64,000 nucleotides of DNA from an uncultured Sphingobacteriales bacterium (GCA_937871285.1 CALMQS010000012.1:50885-114884), one strand, 5' to 3'; numbered from the stretch's first letter, positions 1 through 9,054 are shown. Numbers and translations are program-made. Notes: a model not told the origin generated them from the letters alone.

Positions 1-141
1 GCTATCTGTATTGTGGAGCAGGCGGGTGGAATCGTTACTGATTTTTCGGGCGGCAGGAAAAAATTGTATTCCGGTGAATCTTTCTTTTGTAGTAATAAAG
101 CAATTCACCGGCAGTTTATGGATCTGCTGAGCAGTTCCTGA
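1..141 (+). CDS. Inositol monophosphatase family protein, C-terminal fragment
   Basis: This open frame enters from the left edge and ends at a TGA at 139-141, so only the last 46 residues are present. They include EQAGGIVTDFSGG, which matches the C-terminal motif of the inositol-monophosphatase / CysQ-like sugar phosphatase fold. In that motif a Gly-rich turn follows the last metal-side helix. Family members hydrolyse inositol-1-phosphate or related phosphate monoesters with Mg2+. The metal-binding motifs lie outside the window, so substrate and activity cannot be judged. Family assignment is fairly safe; subfamily is open. Confidence 0.75.
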   Translation, partial: AICIVEQAGGIVTDFSGGRKKLYSGESFFCSNKAIHRQFMDLLSSS

Positions 142-170
142 GGAGCTGGTTAAGCAACCGGCAACGGCTT

Positions 171-386
171 ATGGTAGCCAAAGCACTGATAAAGAGTAAG
201 AAATACGATCATACACGCATCAGCCGTTTTTTATACTTTCTGAAACAGTTTTTGTATATTAGAGGCAAGGCCCAAGTAGTTGCCAACCTGGTTAATGCAG
301 GGAAGTTTACCATTTCTGAAATTGCTAATTTCTCCAATGTACCGGAGGCTTTCGTAAGAAAGGTAAAGAGAGGACTGAAGAAATAA
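171..386 (+). CDS. Small HTH-like basic protein, function unknown
   Basis: A 71-residue, strongly basic protein starts 29 bp after the phosphatase stop. The C-terminal half (about residues 35-68) reads like a helix-turn-helix: a helix with KAQVVANLV, then FTISEIANFSNV and a last helix with FVRKVKRGL. This pattern resembles the small recognition helices of transposase-like or RNA/DNA-binding domains. I do not recognise a named family. A good intrinsic terminator follows 30 bp after the stop, which supports it as the last gene of a transcript shared with the phosphatase. ATG at 171 is the first start after the upstream gene. Confidence 0.6.
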   Translation: MVAKALIKSKKYDHTRISRFLYFLKQFLYIRGKAQVVANLVNAGKFTISEIANFSNVPEAFVRKVKRGLKK

Positions 387-416
387 AAGTTGTTTGCAAA
401 TATTTCTAATTATACT

Positions 417-440
417 GAGGCTGCGGCCTCTTTTTATTTT
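417..440 (+). terminator. Intrinsic terminator after the small HTH-like gene
   Basis: A GAGGC stem (417-421), TGCG loop and GCCTC stem (426-430) is followed by TTTTTATTTT. It closes the 1-386 transcription unit, and it also argues against the TTG at 446 as the start of the next gene. Confidence 0.8.
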
Positions 441-523
441 CCGTATTGTTTAAAAATAGTTGCGCTGCTACGGCAATGAAAAATAGGTTAGTATATTTTA
501 TCGGAAAGCATCTCTCTGTTTTC

Positions 524-2749
524 ATGAAACCGTTTTTCTTCTCCCTTGCCCTGCTTTGTTCATTATACAGTTGTTCGCCCGTAAGTAACATGATATTAAA
601 CGGGCAAAGCGATTATAAAATCTTTGTATCCGGCACTGCTTCCCGGCCTGAAAAGCACGCTGCAGAGGAGTTGCAGCAATACTTATTCAGGATAACCGGC
701 TGCAACCTGCCCGTTACCCATGAGGTAAATCTGCAGGATAAGTATATATATGTGGGTTTTAGCGAAGCGCCTGCATCACTGCTGGCCAATATCAATCCAC
801 AGGAATTTGGTAACGAAGCATATATCATTCGCTCCGATGGGCAACACCTGCTGATAGCGGGCGGACAGCCGCGCGGTACATTATACGGAGTGATAGGCTA
901 TCTGTCGGATCACTTAGGCTGCCGCTGGTATACGAAGGATGTGATGAAAATTCCGGAAAGAAAGCGCATCCCGCTTCCTGATAAAGACGACCGCCAGCAG
1001 CCGGCATTTGAATACCGCGAAGCCTGGTACAATGAAGCCTATAATGCAACCTGGGCAATGCACAACCGCTTAAACCCCAGCATGCAGCCTGTTCCTGATT
1101 CACTCGGCGGCAGTTACATTTCCTACCCTTTTGTGCATACATTTTATAATATGGTTTCACCGGAAAAATATTTCGGGCAGCATCCGGAATATTTTTCGGA
1201 GGTAAATGGCAAACGTGCCGGTAAAGATGCGCAGCTTTGTTTAACCAATCCTGAAGTGGCGAAAATTGCTTCGGCAACCGTATTAAGCTGGATCAGGGAA
1301 CACCCCGAAGCCAGCATATTTGCCGTTGATCAGAATGATGGCATGGGTTATTGCGAATGTGCCGGCTGTAAGGCGCTCGATGATGCGGAAGGAAGCCATG
1401 CCGGCACGCTGCTGCATTTTGTGAACCAGGTGGCCGGAGCTGTAGCAAAGGCTTATCCTAACGTGAAGCTGCAAACGCTGGCGTATGCCTACACCGAAAT
1501 TCCGCCCAGAACACTTCGTCCGGCCGATAACGTTACCATACGCTTATGTCATTATAATTACTGCTCAGCCCACAAAATAGGGGGATGCAATGATCATAAC
1601 CCCTTTATAGAAAGGCTGGATCAGTGGCGGGCAATTGCCTCACGCATTACCGTTTGGGATTATTTTACTGATTTCAACCGCTACCTCATGCCGTTCCCCA
1701 ATTTTGAAGCGATGAAACATGATGTAAAGTTTTATGCCGATCGCGGGGTCAAAGGTTTATTTGCACAGGGCAGCAATATGCCCTCACAGGGGGGTAGCGA
1801 ATTTTCGACATTGCGGGCGTGGGTATTTGCCCAACTCATGTGGAACCCGCAGCAGGATGCACAGGCATTGATCAATGAATTTGTAAAGAACGTATATGGG
1901 GAAGCATCGGGGTATATAAATGCGTATATACAAATGTTACATGACCAGGTGAAGCCCGATTCGGTGTATTTTAGTATCTGGTCGGAGCCGGGAGAAGTAA
2001 ATTACCTGAACCCGGAAACGATCCGTAAGGCCGACAGCCTGTTTGCCCTTGCCCGCCAGGTGGCGAAAGAAGATGAACAGTTGCTTAAAAGAGTGGATTT
2101 GGCTTACCTGCCGGTTTTATTCACCAAATTGTATTTTCATACAATAGGAGGATCCGCTTATGTAAGCAGGGAGGAGGCTCCGGAAGTGCTGGCACAGTTT
2201 AAACGCATCACCGGTGAAAACAACATAACGCGTATTGCGGAGGGAGATGAATACGGCAATATGGATAAGTTCATACAGGGGGCTGAGCTCAGCCAGCAAT
2301 TTTATACCGGCTGGTGGGTAATTGGACCGTTTGATAATGAAAACTTAAAAGGCCTTGTTACTGTTTTTGCACCGGAGAAAGGATTCGATACAGCACGAAC
2401 CGTTACCGGTAAAAACGGGTTAAATGTGCAATGGAAGCGGTACAGTGATCATACGTCAGGATATATTGATTTTACAAAAATATTTGATCCTTCAGAAAAT
2501 GTAGTTGCCTATGCGCGGAGAACGGTTGTGACGGACAGCGCAAAAAATGTGCAGTTTGGTATTGGCAGTAATGATGGCGTGCGGGTATGGGTGAACGGCA
2601 TACTGGTGCTGGACAGGCAGCTTGCCCGCAGGGCGCAGGTAAATGAAGACAGGATCACCGTTCCTTTGCGCAAGGGAGAAAATGACATTCTGGTAAAAGT
2701 AGACCAGTTGAAAAGAGGCTGGGGATTTTATTTTACGGAAATTCAGTAA
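524..2749 (+). CDS. DUF4838 domain secreted lipoprotein (glycosidase-like)
   Basis: A 741-residue exported protein. From ATG 524 it begins MKPFFFSLALLCSLYSC, a signal peptide with a lipobox-like LYSC. The frame is open from a TTG at 446 and has an ATG at 476, but 524 gives the cleanest signal peptide. Residues about 30-150 resemble the small alpha/beta domain that precedes GH20/GH67 barrels. The DUF4838 core follows at about 200-450, with HPEYFSEVNGKR, QLCLTNPEV and DQNDGMGYCECAGC. A C-terminal beta-sandwich (about 596-741, WWVIGPF and GSNDGVRVWVNG) looks carbohydrate-binding. DUF4838 proteins are usually found in polysaccharide-use loci and are thought to be glycoside hydrolases. Substrate is unknown. 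The Tat-exported hydrolase downstream is the likely partner. Confidence 0.85.
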   Translation: MKPFFFSLALLCSLYSCSPVSNMILNGQSDYKIFVSGTASRPEKHAAEELQQYLFRITGCNLPVTHEVNLQDKYIYVGFSEAPASLLANINPQEFGNEAYIIRSDGQHLLIAGGQPRGTLYGVIGYLSDHLGCRWYTKDVMKIPERKRIPLPDKDDRQQPAFEYREAWYNEAYNATWAMHNRLNPSMQPVPDSLGGSYISYPFVHTFYNMVSPEKYFGQHPEYFSEVNGKRAGKDAQLCLTNPEVAKIASATVLSWIREHPEASIFAVDQNDGMGYCECAGCKALDDAEGSHAGTLLHFVNQVAGAVAKAYPNVKLQTLAYAYTEIPPRTLRPADNVTIRLCHYNYCSAHKIGGCNDHNPFIERLDQWRAIASRITVWDYFTDFNRYLMPFPNFEAMKHDVKFYADRGVKGLFAQGSNMPSQGGSEFSTLRAWVFAQLMWNPQQDAQALINEFVKNVYGEASGYINAYIQMLHDQVKPDSVYFSIWSEPGEVNYLNPETIRKADSLFALARQVAKEDEQLLKRVDLAYLPVLFTKLYFHTIGGSAYVSREEAPEVLAQFKRITGENNITRIAEGDEYGNMDKFIQGAELSQQFYTGWWVIGPFDNENLKGLVTVFAPEKGFDTARTVTGKNGLNVQWKRYSDHTSGYIDFTKIFDPSENVVAYARRTVVTDSAKNVQFGIGSNDGVRVWVNGILVLDRQLARRAQVNEDRITVPLRKGENDILVKVDQLKRGWGFYFTEIQ

Positions 2750-2890
2750 CATTTTATAATAAACTAACGTTTTCTCCGTCTCTTTAGCAAAAAGAAAGCA
2801 ACAGTGAAATGAAGCTGAAGCTAAGTTCACCTTTTTGCAAAGGTGCTGATTAAGCGGTGGAATGCGTAATTTCATTCCTTAATTGGGACT

Positions 2891-4207
2891 ATGCAAAGCA
2901 AACGCAGAAAATTTTTGAAGTTAACCGGCCTTACGGGGCTGGGCGTTGCAGGAGGTGGACTGCTAAAAGGGTTTGCCAGCCCGGAAATTTTTTCTGATCA
3001 GATTAGCTCACCCTTTTCAAATACCAATAGGATGCTTGCAGAAAAAAATAATGCATTTGATGAAACGCAGCTGAATATGATCGGCCTTTATGGACCATGG
3101 GCCGCGGGGTTAACACAAAACCGGTTGCCTGCTTTTTCTTTCCGTAAAAAAGAATGGAAAGATATGGATAGCTGGAGAAAAGCTGCGCGGGCCCGGTTGC
3201 AGGAACGGTTAGCCATTCCTGTTATTGAAGGGATACCTGAAGTAAAGGTTAAAAAGCAATATGCGTATGACGGTTTGCATATAGAGGAAATAAGCTGGCA
3301 ATTGCCATATGGCCGGCCAACAGATGCCATCGTATTGAAACCCCTGAACCAAAAAGGCCGCCTGCCCGGCATCCTGGCTTTTCACGATCATGGCGGCAAT
3401 AAATACCTGGGCACCCGCAAAATAACCAGAACTTCAGATGAACGCCATCCCGTAGACGTTGCGCATCAGCAGGAATCTTATGAAGGAACTGCCTGGGCCA
3501 ATGAAATTGCTAAAAGAGGATATGTGGTAATGGTATCGGATGCTTTTCCTTTTGCCAGCCGCAGGGTAATGCTGCAGGATGTACCTGAACGGTTACGTAA
3601 TGGTTTAAATGACAATAACCCGGAGCAACCTGAAAATATAGAAGCGTATAATAAATGGGCGGGTGAGCACGAGCATATCATGGCTAAATCGTTGTTCAGC
3701 GCCGGCACTACCTGGCCGGGTGTATTTTTTGCGGAAGACCGAAAAGCTTTGGATATATTGTGTGCGCGAAAAGATGTGGATGCCGGTCGTATTGGCTGTG
3801 GCGGCTTATCGGGTGGCGGTATGCGTACCGTATTCATGGGCGGGTTAGACGAAAGGATCAAATGTGCGGTTTGTGTGGGTTTTATGACTACCTGGAAAGA
3901 TTTCCTGCTTCATAAATCATTTACACATACCTGGATGACCTATGTGCCCCTGCTACCGAATGAGCTGGATTTCCCTGAAATACTGGGGTTGAGGGCGCCG
4001 CTGCCCACTATGGTTTTAAATGATAATGAAGATGAGCTGTATACCCTGCCTGAAATGAAAAGGGCGGATAAAATATTGCAAGAGGTGTATAAAAAAGCAG
4101 GTGCGCAAAACCGTTATCAATGTGCTTATTATCCCGGTCCGCACAAATTTGATAAACAAATGCAGGGAGATGCCTTTGCCTGGTTTGACCGGTGGCTGAA
4201 AGGGTGA
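2891..4207 (+). CDS. Tat-exported alpha/beta hydrolase (acetylxylan-esterase-like)
   Basis: A 438-residue protein. The N-terminus KRRKFLKLTG plus a Gly-rich hydrophobic stretch is a twin-arginine signal, so it is probably exported folded. The rest is an alpha/beta hydrolase of the abhydrolase_7 / dienelactone-hydrolase-like type. The nucleophile elbow is GGLSGGG with Ser307. The acid lies in LNDNEDELYT (about 376-384), and His418 in YPGPHKF is the likely catalytic histidine. HDHGGN near residue 160 fits the oxyanion region. Such proteins act as esterases on acetylated or feruloylated glycans. The DUF4838 glycosidase-like gene 141 bp upstream supports a glycan role. The exact ester cleaved is not visible. 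Confidence 0.8.
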   Translation: MQSKRRKFLKLTGLTGLGVAGGGLLKGFASPEIFSDQISSPFSNTNRMLAEKNNAFDETQLNMIGLYGPWAAGLTQNRLPAFSFRKKEWKDMDSWRKAARARLQERLAIPVIEGIPEVKVKKQYAYDGLHIEEISWQLPYGRPTDAIVLKPLNQKGRLPGILAFHDHGGNKYLGTRKITRTSDERHPVDVAHQQESYEGTAWANEIAKRGYVVMVSDAFPFASRRVMLQDVPERLRNGLNDNNPEQPENIEAYNKWAGEHEHIMAKSLFSAGTTWPGVFFAEDRKALDILCARKDVDAGRIGCGGLSGGGMRTVFMGGLDERIKCAVCVGFMTTWKDFLLHKSFTHTWMTYVPLLPNELDFPEILGLRAPLPTMVLNDNEDELYTLPEMKRADKILQEVYKKAGAQNRYQCAYYPGPHKFDKQMQGDAFAWFDRWLKG

Positions 4208-4275
4208 ATACTATTTTATGGGTGGTGTTAGTGGTAAACGATGATTTTCTCATAGGTTTAGCCAGACAAAAGTTA

Positions 4276-4283
4276 TATCTTTG
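4276..4283 (+). promoter_or_regulatory. Putative -7 promoter box (TATCTTTG) of the toxin-antitoxin operon
   Basis: TATCTTTG matches the Bacteroidota -7 consensus TAnnTTTG and lies 8 bp before the antitoxin ATG at 4292. I see no good TTG -33 element at 19-20 bp. The transcript would be nearly leaderless. Confidence 0.4.
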
Positions 4284-4291
4284 ACCGATAC

Positions 4292-4531
4292 ATGCCAACA
4301 CTTAATACAATATTAAAAGAAATCAAAAATGTTCCGGTTGACCGGTTGGAAGACCTGTATTCTATAGTCCATTCCTTAAGAGCAAATACCAAGAAATCAA
4401 ATAACACAGCCAAAAAAATTCTCTCATTTGCAGGTGCTTTCGGAAGCATGCCTGAAAAAGATTACAAGGACTTTCAAAAGCAGACCAAACAGACCCGAAA
4501 CAATCTTTTCGATAGAGATATAAATCTATGA
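4292..4531 (+). CDS. Putative type II antitoxin
   Basis: A 79-residue protein directly upstream of a PIN-domain toxin, overlapping it by 4 bp (ATGA at 4528-4531). The N-terminal 35 residues (LNTILKEIKNVPVDRLEDLYSIV) look like a short helical dimerisation segment of the kind found in small Bacteroidota antitoxins. The C-terminal half is basic and polar and probably wraps the toxin. I cannot name the antitoxin family from sequence. Function is inferred from size, order and translational coupling with the toxin. Confidence 0.75.
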   Translation: MPTLNTILKEIKNVPVDRLEDLYSIVHSLRANTKKSNNTAKKILSFAGAFGSMPEKDYKDFQKQTKQTRNNLFDRDINL

Positions 4532-4932
4532 AGCCCGGACTATTAGATACGGACATTCTTTCTGAATTTTTACGGGGCACCCCTCAAGTGGTAGAAAATG
4601 TAGAGATTTATCTGCAATCATACGATGCCATCAATTTCAGCATTATCAGTTACTACGAAATCATGAATGGCTTGTTGTACAAAGACGCCGGAAAGCAATT
4701 GAAACGATTCACAGAATTTGCAGAGTTGTGTAAGATACTGCCATTAACTATTAGTGCGACAAGACAGGCTGCTGGAATTTATGCAGACTTAAAAAAGAAA
4801 GGTCAACCCATCGGCCACACAGACTGTTTAATTGCTGGTATTGCTTTGACAAGCGACTTGCAATTGGTAACAAATAACACCGATCACTTCAAAAGAGTCA
4901 AAGGACTTGAAATAGTGAATTGGTTACGGTAA
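4528..4932 (+). CDS. vapC: PIN-domain ribonuclease toxin (VapC family)
   Basis: A 134-residue PIN-domain protein. The acidic active-site set is visible: Asp7/Asp9 (LLDTDIL), Glu44 (YYEIMNG), Asp99 (HTDCLIAGIA) and Asp119 (TNNTDHF). These residues bind Mg2+/Mn2+ in VapC toxins, which cleave tRNA or rRNA. All appear intact, so the toxin is probably active and held in check by the upstream antitoxin. The ATG overlaps the antitoxin stop, so the pair is translated together. The locus looks more A+T rich than its neighbours, which fits horizontal acquisition. Confidence 0.9.
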   Translation: MKPGLLDTDILSEFLRGTPQVVENVEIYLQSYDAINFSIISYYEIMNGLLYKDAGKQLKRFTEFAELCKILPLTISATRQAAGIYADLKKKGQPIGHTDCLIAGIALTSDLQLVTNNTDHFKRVKGLEIVNWLR

Positions 4933-4973
4933 GACGACTTCCATCTCTCCTGAAAGGACGATAACGTTAAGCA

Positions 4974-5192
4974 TCAGGCGGTTTTATATTTTTGCCTCAC
5001 AATATCCCAGGCCTGTAATGAGCCAGGGTTCTGTTGGGCATGTAGTAATGTTTTGCGAACTGCGTCTTTTTGCCATTCGGAAATTTCGGCTACGTTTTCT
5101 TCAATAATCTCAATAGCTTCTTCTTTTCGCAAATGTTCAATTAAAGAAGCTGCATATGCTTTTTTTATGATTAAGTGCAATATTTCAGACAT
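4974..5192 (-). CDS. Small hypothetical protein beside the VapC module
   Basis: A 72-residue protein on the minus strand, convergent with the vapC gene (41 bp between stops). It is mostly helical and charged. MSEILHLIIKKAYAASLIEHLRKEEAIEIIEE is followed by EWQKDAVRKTLLHAQQNPGSLQAWDIV. The size, composition and position beside a toxin-antitoxin pair resemble small addiction-module proteins, but no toxin partner sits next to it on its own strand. It may be an orphan antitoxin. I do not recognise the family. Confidence 0.5.
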   Translation of the reverse strand: MSEILHLIIKKAYAASLIEHLRKEEAIEIIEENVAEISEWQKDAVRKTLLHAQQNPGSLQAWDIVRQKYKTA

Positions 5193-5304
5193 AGAAGATA
5201 GTTCTTTGATTAGACACTTTTATCGGAAACAACCCTTTTTTTTATAGAAAATGCTCAAACAAATCTACAATTTTCTGATGTCTTTCTAAAAAGCTTCTCC
5301 CCGG

Positions 5305-5336
5305 TTTGTTTAAAGTCAGGTTTTCATCTATATTTA
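5305..5336 (+). promoter_or_regulatory. Putative promoter of the amino-sugar operon
   Basis: TTTG at 5305-5308 and TATATTTA at 5329-5336 are separated by 20 bp. This is close to the Bacteroidota pattern TTTG-N19/20-TAnnTTTG, with one mismatch in the -7 box. The predicted transcript start near 5342 favours ATG 5369 over ATG 5351 as the nagB-like start. Confidence 0.45.
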
Positions 5337-5368
5337 TCGGACTGCATTCAATGAAAATTACTGTTAGC

Positions 5369-6112
5369 ATGAATATAAAGACTTTCAATTCCCCCCGGCA
5401 ATTAGGCGAAGCGGCCGGTAAAGATGCTGCGGTTCTGATTCGGGAAGCCATTGAAAAGAATGGCGGCGCTCATATCATCCTGGCCACGGGCGCCAGCCAG
5501 TTTGAAACCCTTAACCAATTGATAGCGGAGAAAAGTATTGACTGGAGTAAAGTAATTATGTTTCATCTCGACGAATATATTGGGCTACCGGTAACGCATA
5601 ATGCCAGTTTTAGAAAATATTTGCAAGAGCGGTTCTTAACGAAGGTGCCACCGCTCAAAGCCGCATATTTAGTAAATGGAGAAACAGATCCGGCAGCCGA
5701 ATGCGCACGCCTTGGCCAACTGATCACGAAGCATCCTATTGATGTGGCGCTTGTGGGTATTGGTGAGAACGGGCACCTTGCCTTCAATGATCCTCCTGCC
5801 GATTTTGAAACCGGCGAACCCTATATTATTGTTGAATTAGACGAGCAGTGCCGCAAACAGCAGATGGGGGAGGGTTGGTTCCCGTTTGTTGAGGATGTGC
5901 CCCGCAAGGCCATCAGCATGTCGGTAAAACAGATACTGAAATCAAAACATATTATTTGTTCTGTTCCCGACGGACGGAAAGCCACCGCCGTAAAAAACAC
6001 GGTGGAGCAGGCGGTAAGCAACCTGTACCCTGCCAGTATATTGCAAACCCATCCGGCTTGTACCTGTTATTTAGACAGGATGTCGGCCGCGCTGCTTTCC
6101 AACAATAATTAA
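5369..6112 (+). CDS. nagB: Glucosamine-6-phosphate deaminase family protein (NagB-like)
   Basis: A 247-residue protein of the NagB / 6-phosphogluconolactonase-like isomerase fold. NagB converts glucosamine-6-phosphate to fructose-6-phosphate and ammonia. Visible motifs are ILATGASQ (phosphate loop, about 37-44), [10 protein letters not shown] with Asp68 (catalytic), and [15 protein letters not shown] with His136. E. coli NagB has an Asp where this protein has Asn134. I believe Asn is common at this position in Gram-positive NagB proteins, so this alone does not argue for loss of activity. The transporter and deacetylase genes that follow make an amino-sugar role very likely. ATG 5351 and a TTG at 5306 are in frame; 5369 was chosen for the family-like N-terminus and the promoter position. 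Confidence 0.85.
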   Translation: MNIKTFNSPRQLGEAAGKDAAVLIREAIEKNGGAHIILATGASQFETLNQLIAEKSIDWSKVIMFHLDEYIGLPVTHNASFRKYLQERFLTKVPPLKAAYLVNGETDPAAECARLGQLITKHPIDVALVGIGENGHLAFNDPPADFETGEPYIIVELDEQCRKQQMGEGWFPFVEDVPRKAISMSVKQILKSKHIICSVPDGRKATAVKNTVEQAVSNLYPASILQTHPACTCYLDRMSAALLSNNN

Positions 6113-6143
6113 ACCCTTTCACAAAACAGTTACAATCCGCATC

Positions 6144-7469
6144 ATGAGTACCGCTTTAACCAAAACCGTAGATGTTAGCGCTTTAACCAAACGCGATACC
6201 GTCATCTCCATACTGATCATCGGGTTGCTGTTCTTTATTTTCGGGTTTGTTTCATGGATCAACGCTATTCTTATCCCTTACTTTAAAATAGCCTGTGAGC
6301 TCACCAATTTTGAATCTTACTTAGTGGCTTTTGCTTTCTATATTTCTTACCTGGTAATGTCGGTACCTTCCTCCTTCCTGTTAAAAAAAATAGGATTCAA
6401 AAAAGGCATCATGGTGGGTTTTTGGGTGATGGCGGCAGGCGCTTTTATTTTTTTACCGGCTGCCCTTGCCAGAACCTATGAAATATTTCTCATTGGATTA
6501 TTTACCATAGGCACGGGACTTTCCATTCTGCAAACGGCGGCCAATCCTTATATTACGGTGTTAGGTCCAAAGGAAAGCGCAGCGCAGCGCATCAGCATCA
6601 TGGGCATTTGCAATAAAGGTGCCGGCATCCTGGCGCCCCTGTTGTTTGCGGCGGTAATTTTAAAAGCAACCGATACAGAATTGTTCAATGCTATTGGCAG
6701 CATGACCGAAGTGGAAAAAAATGCGGCATTAGATGAACTGATCAGAAGGGTAATTGTGCCTTATGCCTGTGTAGGTACTGTTTTAATAGGATTGGGTTTA
6801 ATGGTGCGGTTTTCCCCGCTTCCCGAGATCAATACGGAAAAGGAAAGCGCTGAGCTGGCATCGGCTAACCTGGGGAAAAAGAATATTTTTCACTTTCCTT
6901 ATCTTATTCTTGGCGCCGTGGCTATCTTTTTGCATGTTGGCACACAGGTGATCGCTATTGATACCATCATCGGCTATGCCAATTCCATGCAGATCAGCTT
7001 GCTTGAAGCGAAAGTGTTTCCATCCTATACACTGTTTGCCACCATTTGCGGCTATATCCTGGGCATTATCTTTATTCCCAGGTACGTAAGCCAGGTAACC
7101 GTATTAAAGCTGTGTACGCTCATGGGATTGTTATTTACACTGATGATCATTTTCGCCAGTGGCCAGGTAACGTTTTTGGGACATACCGCAGACATTTCTA
7201 TATGGTTTATTGTACTGCTCGGGTTGGCCAACTCCATGGTGTGGGCGGGTATATGGCCGCTGGCCTTAGACGGGCTGGGGCGATATACCAAGCTGGGGGC
7301 TTCAGTGCTCATCATGGGTTTATGCGGCAACGCTATCCTGCCGCTTTTTTATGGCTCGATGGCCGATGCCTACGATGTTAGAACCGCTTACTGGGTGCTT
7401 TTTCCCTGTTACCTCTACCTGATATTCTATGCTTTTTACGGGCATCGTATAAAAAGGTGGACATTATAA
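6144..7469 (+). CDS. nagP: Sugar MFS symporter, FucP/NagP family
   Basis: A 441-residue protein with about 12 hydrophobic segments, of the FHS (fucose:H+ symporter-like) branch of the major facilitator superfamily. Family features include FFIFGFVSWINAILIPYFK in helix 1, the helix 3-4 region with KKIGFKKGI, and LQTAANPYITVLGP in helix 5. In Bacteroidota such proteins import N-acetylglucosamine, fucose or other neutral sugars across the inner membrane. Placement 31 bp after nagB and 37 bp before nagA points to N-acetylglucosamine (NagP), but the substrate is inferred from context. No sugar kinase lies in the operon, so phosphorylation must be encoded elsewhere. Confidence 0.85.
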   Translation: MSTALTKTVDVSALTKRDTVISILIIGLLFFIFGFVSWINAILIPYFKIACELTNFESYLVAFAFYISYLVMSVPSSFLLKKIGFKKGIMVGFWVMAAGAFIFLPAALARTYEIFLIGLFTIGTGLSILQTAANPYITVLGPKESAAQRISIMGICNKGAGILAPLLFAAVILKATDTELFNAIGSMTEVEKNAALDELIRRVIVPYACVGTVLIGLGLMVRFSPLPEINTEKESAELASANLGKKNIFHFPYLILGAVAIFLHVGTQVIAIDTIIGYANSMQISLLEAKVFPSYTLFATICGYILGIIFIPRYVSQVTVLKLCTLMGLLFTLMIIFASGQVTFLGHTADISIWFIVLLGLANSMVWAGIWPLALDGLGRYTKLGASVLIMGLCGNAILPLFYGSMADAYDVRTAYWVLFPCYLYLIFYAFYGHRIKRWTL

Positions 7470-7506
7470 ACCGGCTCATGCATATTAACTGATTAAAACC
7501 GGAATC

Positions 7507-8691
7507 ATGCAGCGATTGAAAATATACAACGGTAAGATCATAACGCCTTCGGGTATTATGGAAAAGGGTTCGGTATTGATTACGGGAGATACGATCACCG
7601 CTGTTAGTGAAAATAATATGGAAGCAGGTGATGCGGTTGAAATAGATGCCAAAGGATTATATGTTTCGCCTGGTTTTATTGATATCCATGTGCATGGCGG
7701 AGGTGGTCACGATTTTATGGACAATAGTGTGGAAGCTTTTTTGGCCATTGCCGAAACACATGCCCGCTATGGCACAACGGCTATGTGGCCAACCAGTCTT
7801 ACCAGCCACACGGAGGGGATCCTGAAAACAATAGATACGTACGAAGCGGCGAAAGACAAAAATGTAAATGGCGCACAGTTCCTGGGGCTGCATCTTGAGG
7901 GCCCTTATTTTGCCATGAACCAGCGGGGCGCGCAGGACCCGCGCTATATACGCAATCCTGATCCGGAAGAGTATAAAAGAATATTATCGCACTCCGCGTC
8001 CATCAAACGCTGGAGCGCCGCCCCCGAACTGGAAGGGGCTATTGAATTTGGAAAATATATACAATCAAGGGGTGTGCTGCCGGCAATAGCGCATACCGAC
8101 GCCATATATGAAGAAGCATACGAAGCGTTCAGAACGGGATATACACTGGCAACGCATTTGTATTCTGCCATGTCGGGTGTTACCAGGCGCAATGCCTACC
8201 GTTATGCCGGTGTAATAGAAGCGGCTTTCCTAACGGATGATATGGATGTGGAGATCATTGCCGATGGCGTTCATTTGCCGGCGCCCCTGCTGAAGCTGGT
8301 ATATAAAATTAAAGGCGCTGAACGAACGGCATTAATTACAGACGCCATGCGGGCTGCGGGTATGCCTGAGGGTGAGAGTGTGCTGGGCAATATTAACGAC
8401 GGGCTGAAAGTAATTGTGGAAGACGGCGTGGCCAAGCTGCCCGACCGGAATTCCTTTGCAGGCAGCGTAGCAACGGCCGACCGGCTGGTAAGAACCATGA
8501 TCAGTATGGCGGAGCTGCCGTTGGAAAAAGCCATACAAATGATCACTGCCACGCCCGCCCGGATAGCGGGAGTAAGCGATAAAAAAGGATCCATAGAAGC
8601 AGGTAAGGATGCCGATATTGTATTGTTTGATGAAAGCATCCATGTTACAATGACCATGATAAAAGGAAGGGTCATCTGCCGGCAGACATAG
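7507..8691 (+). CDS. nagA: N-acetylglucosamine-6-phosphate deacetylase
   Basis: A 394-residue amidohydrolase of the NagA family. It removes the acetyl group from GlcNAc-6-phosphate to give glucosamine-6-phosphate, the substrate of NagB. Motifs in order are PGFIDIHVHGGGG (His61/His63), HLEGPYF with metal ligand Glu131, AIAHTDA (His196), ATHLYSAM (His217), ADGVHLP, and LITDAMRAAG with catalytic Asp279. A C-terminal GSIEAGKDADIVLFD returns to the small beta domain. All key residues are present and the length is typical. It is the third gene of the amino-sugar operon. Confidence 0.95.
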   Translation: MQRLKIYNGKIITPSGIMEKGSVLITGDTITAVSENNMEAGDAVEIDAKGLYVSPGFIDIHVHGGGGHDFMDNSVEAFLAIAETHARYGTTAMWPTSLTSHTEGILKTIDTYEAAKDKNVNGAQFLGLHLEGPYFAMNQRGAQDPRYIRNPDPEEYKRILSHSASIKRWSAAPELEGAIEFGKYIQSRGVLPAIAHTDAIYEEAYEAFRTGYTLATHLYSAMSGVTRRNAYRYAGVIEAAFLTDDMDVEIIADGVHLPAPLLKLVYKIKGAERTALITDAMRAAGMPEGESVLGNINDGLKVIVEDGVAKLPDRNSFAGSVATADRLVRTMISMAELPLEKAIQMITATPARIAGVSDKKGSIEAGKDADIVLFDESIHVTMTMIKGRVICRQT

Positions 8692-9054
8692 TAAAAGGCA
8701 AAGCGCCGGGCATTGGGGAGATTGATTTTTAATTTTATATAGGGCAGAGAGGGGGAGAAGTGAAAAGTGAGAAGAAAACCTCTTGCGGGTTCGTACTTTC
8801 TTTTGCCGCTTTTCTCTTTGGATTTGAAATTTATTTGTTTTTTGCTATTTGTGATTTGGTTCTTTTGCTTCTGTCCGTATGCTCTTTCGAATTTCGGGTT
8901 TTCATCCTTCGAAATTTAATTTTATAATTACATGACGCTGCAGGATGATGATATGCATAATATTTTTTAACTTTCCATTTTGGTGCCGAATGAAGTTTGT
9001 TCTGTTGCATGCTGCGTTTCACATTCGCCATTTTTAATTTCACCCAACCCTGTA
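8692..9054 (+). other. Intergenic stretch holding a composite repeat
   Basis: No gene is supported here. The middle (8820-8925) is a minus-oriented copy of the dispersed AAGAACCAAAT element. An in-frame extension of the next gene to 8980 lacks a signal peptide and is unlikely to be coding. Confidence 0.5.
8820..8925 (-). repeat. Composite intergenic element, copy 1
   Basis: Read on the minus strand it contains CGAAATTCGAAAG, then AAAGAACCAAATCACAAAT, then AACAAATAAATTTCAAATCC. The word order differs from the plus-strand copies near 27.3 and 38.5 kb but the words are shared. Confidence 0.55.

Noticed and set aside
446..523. N-terminal extension of the DUF4838 gene from TTG 446
   Set aside because: It starts directly after a terminator, and ATG 524 gives a proper lipoprotein signal peptide.
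825..1277. 150-codon minus-strand open frame inside the DUF4838 gene
   Set aside because: It lies wholly within a well-supported gene and its translation shows no domain or signal.
5369..6112. Claim that the NagB-like protein is inactive because Asn replaces an active-site Asp
   Set aside because: From memory Asn at this position is common among functional NagB relatives, and His136 and Asp68 are retained.
8980..9054. N-terminal extension of the cytochrome lipoprotein to 8980
   Set aside because: The extension precedes and would destroy the lipoprotein signal that starts at ATG 9055.
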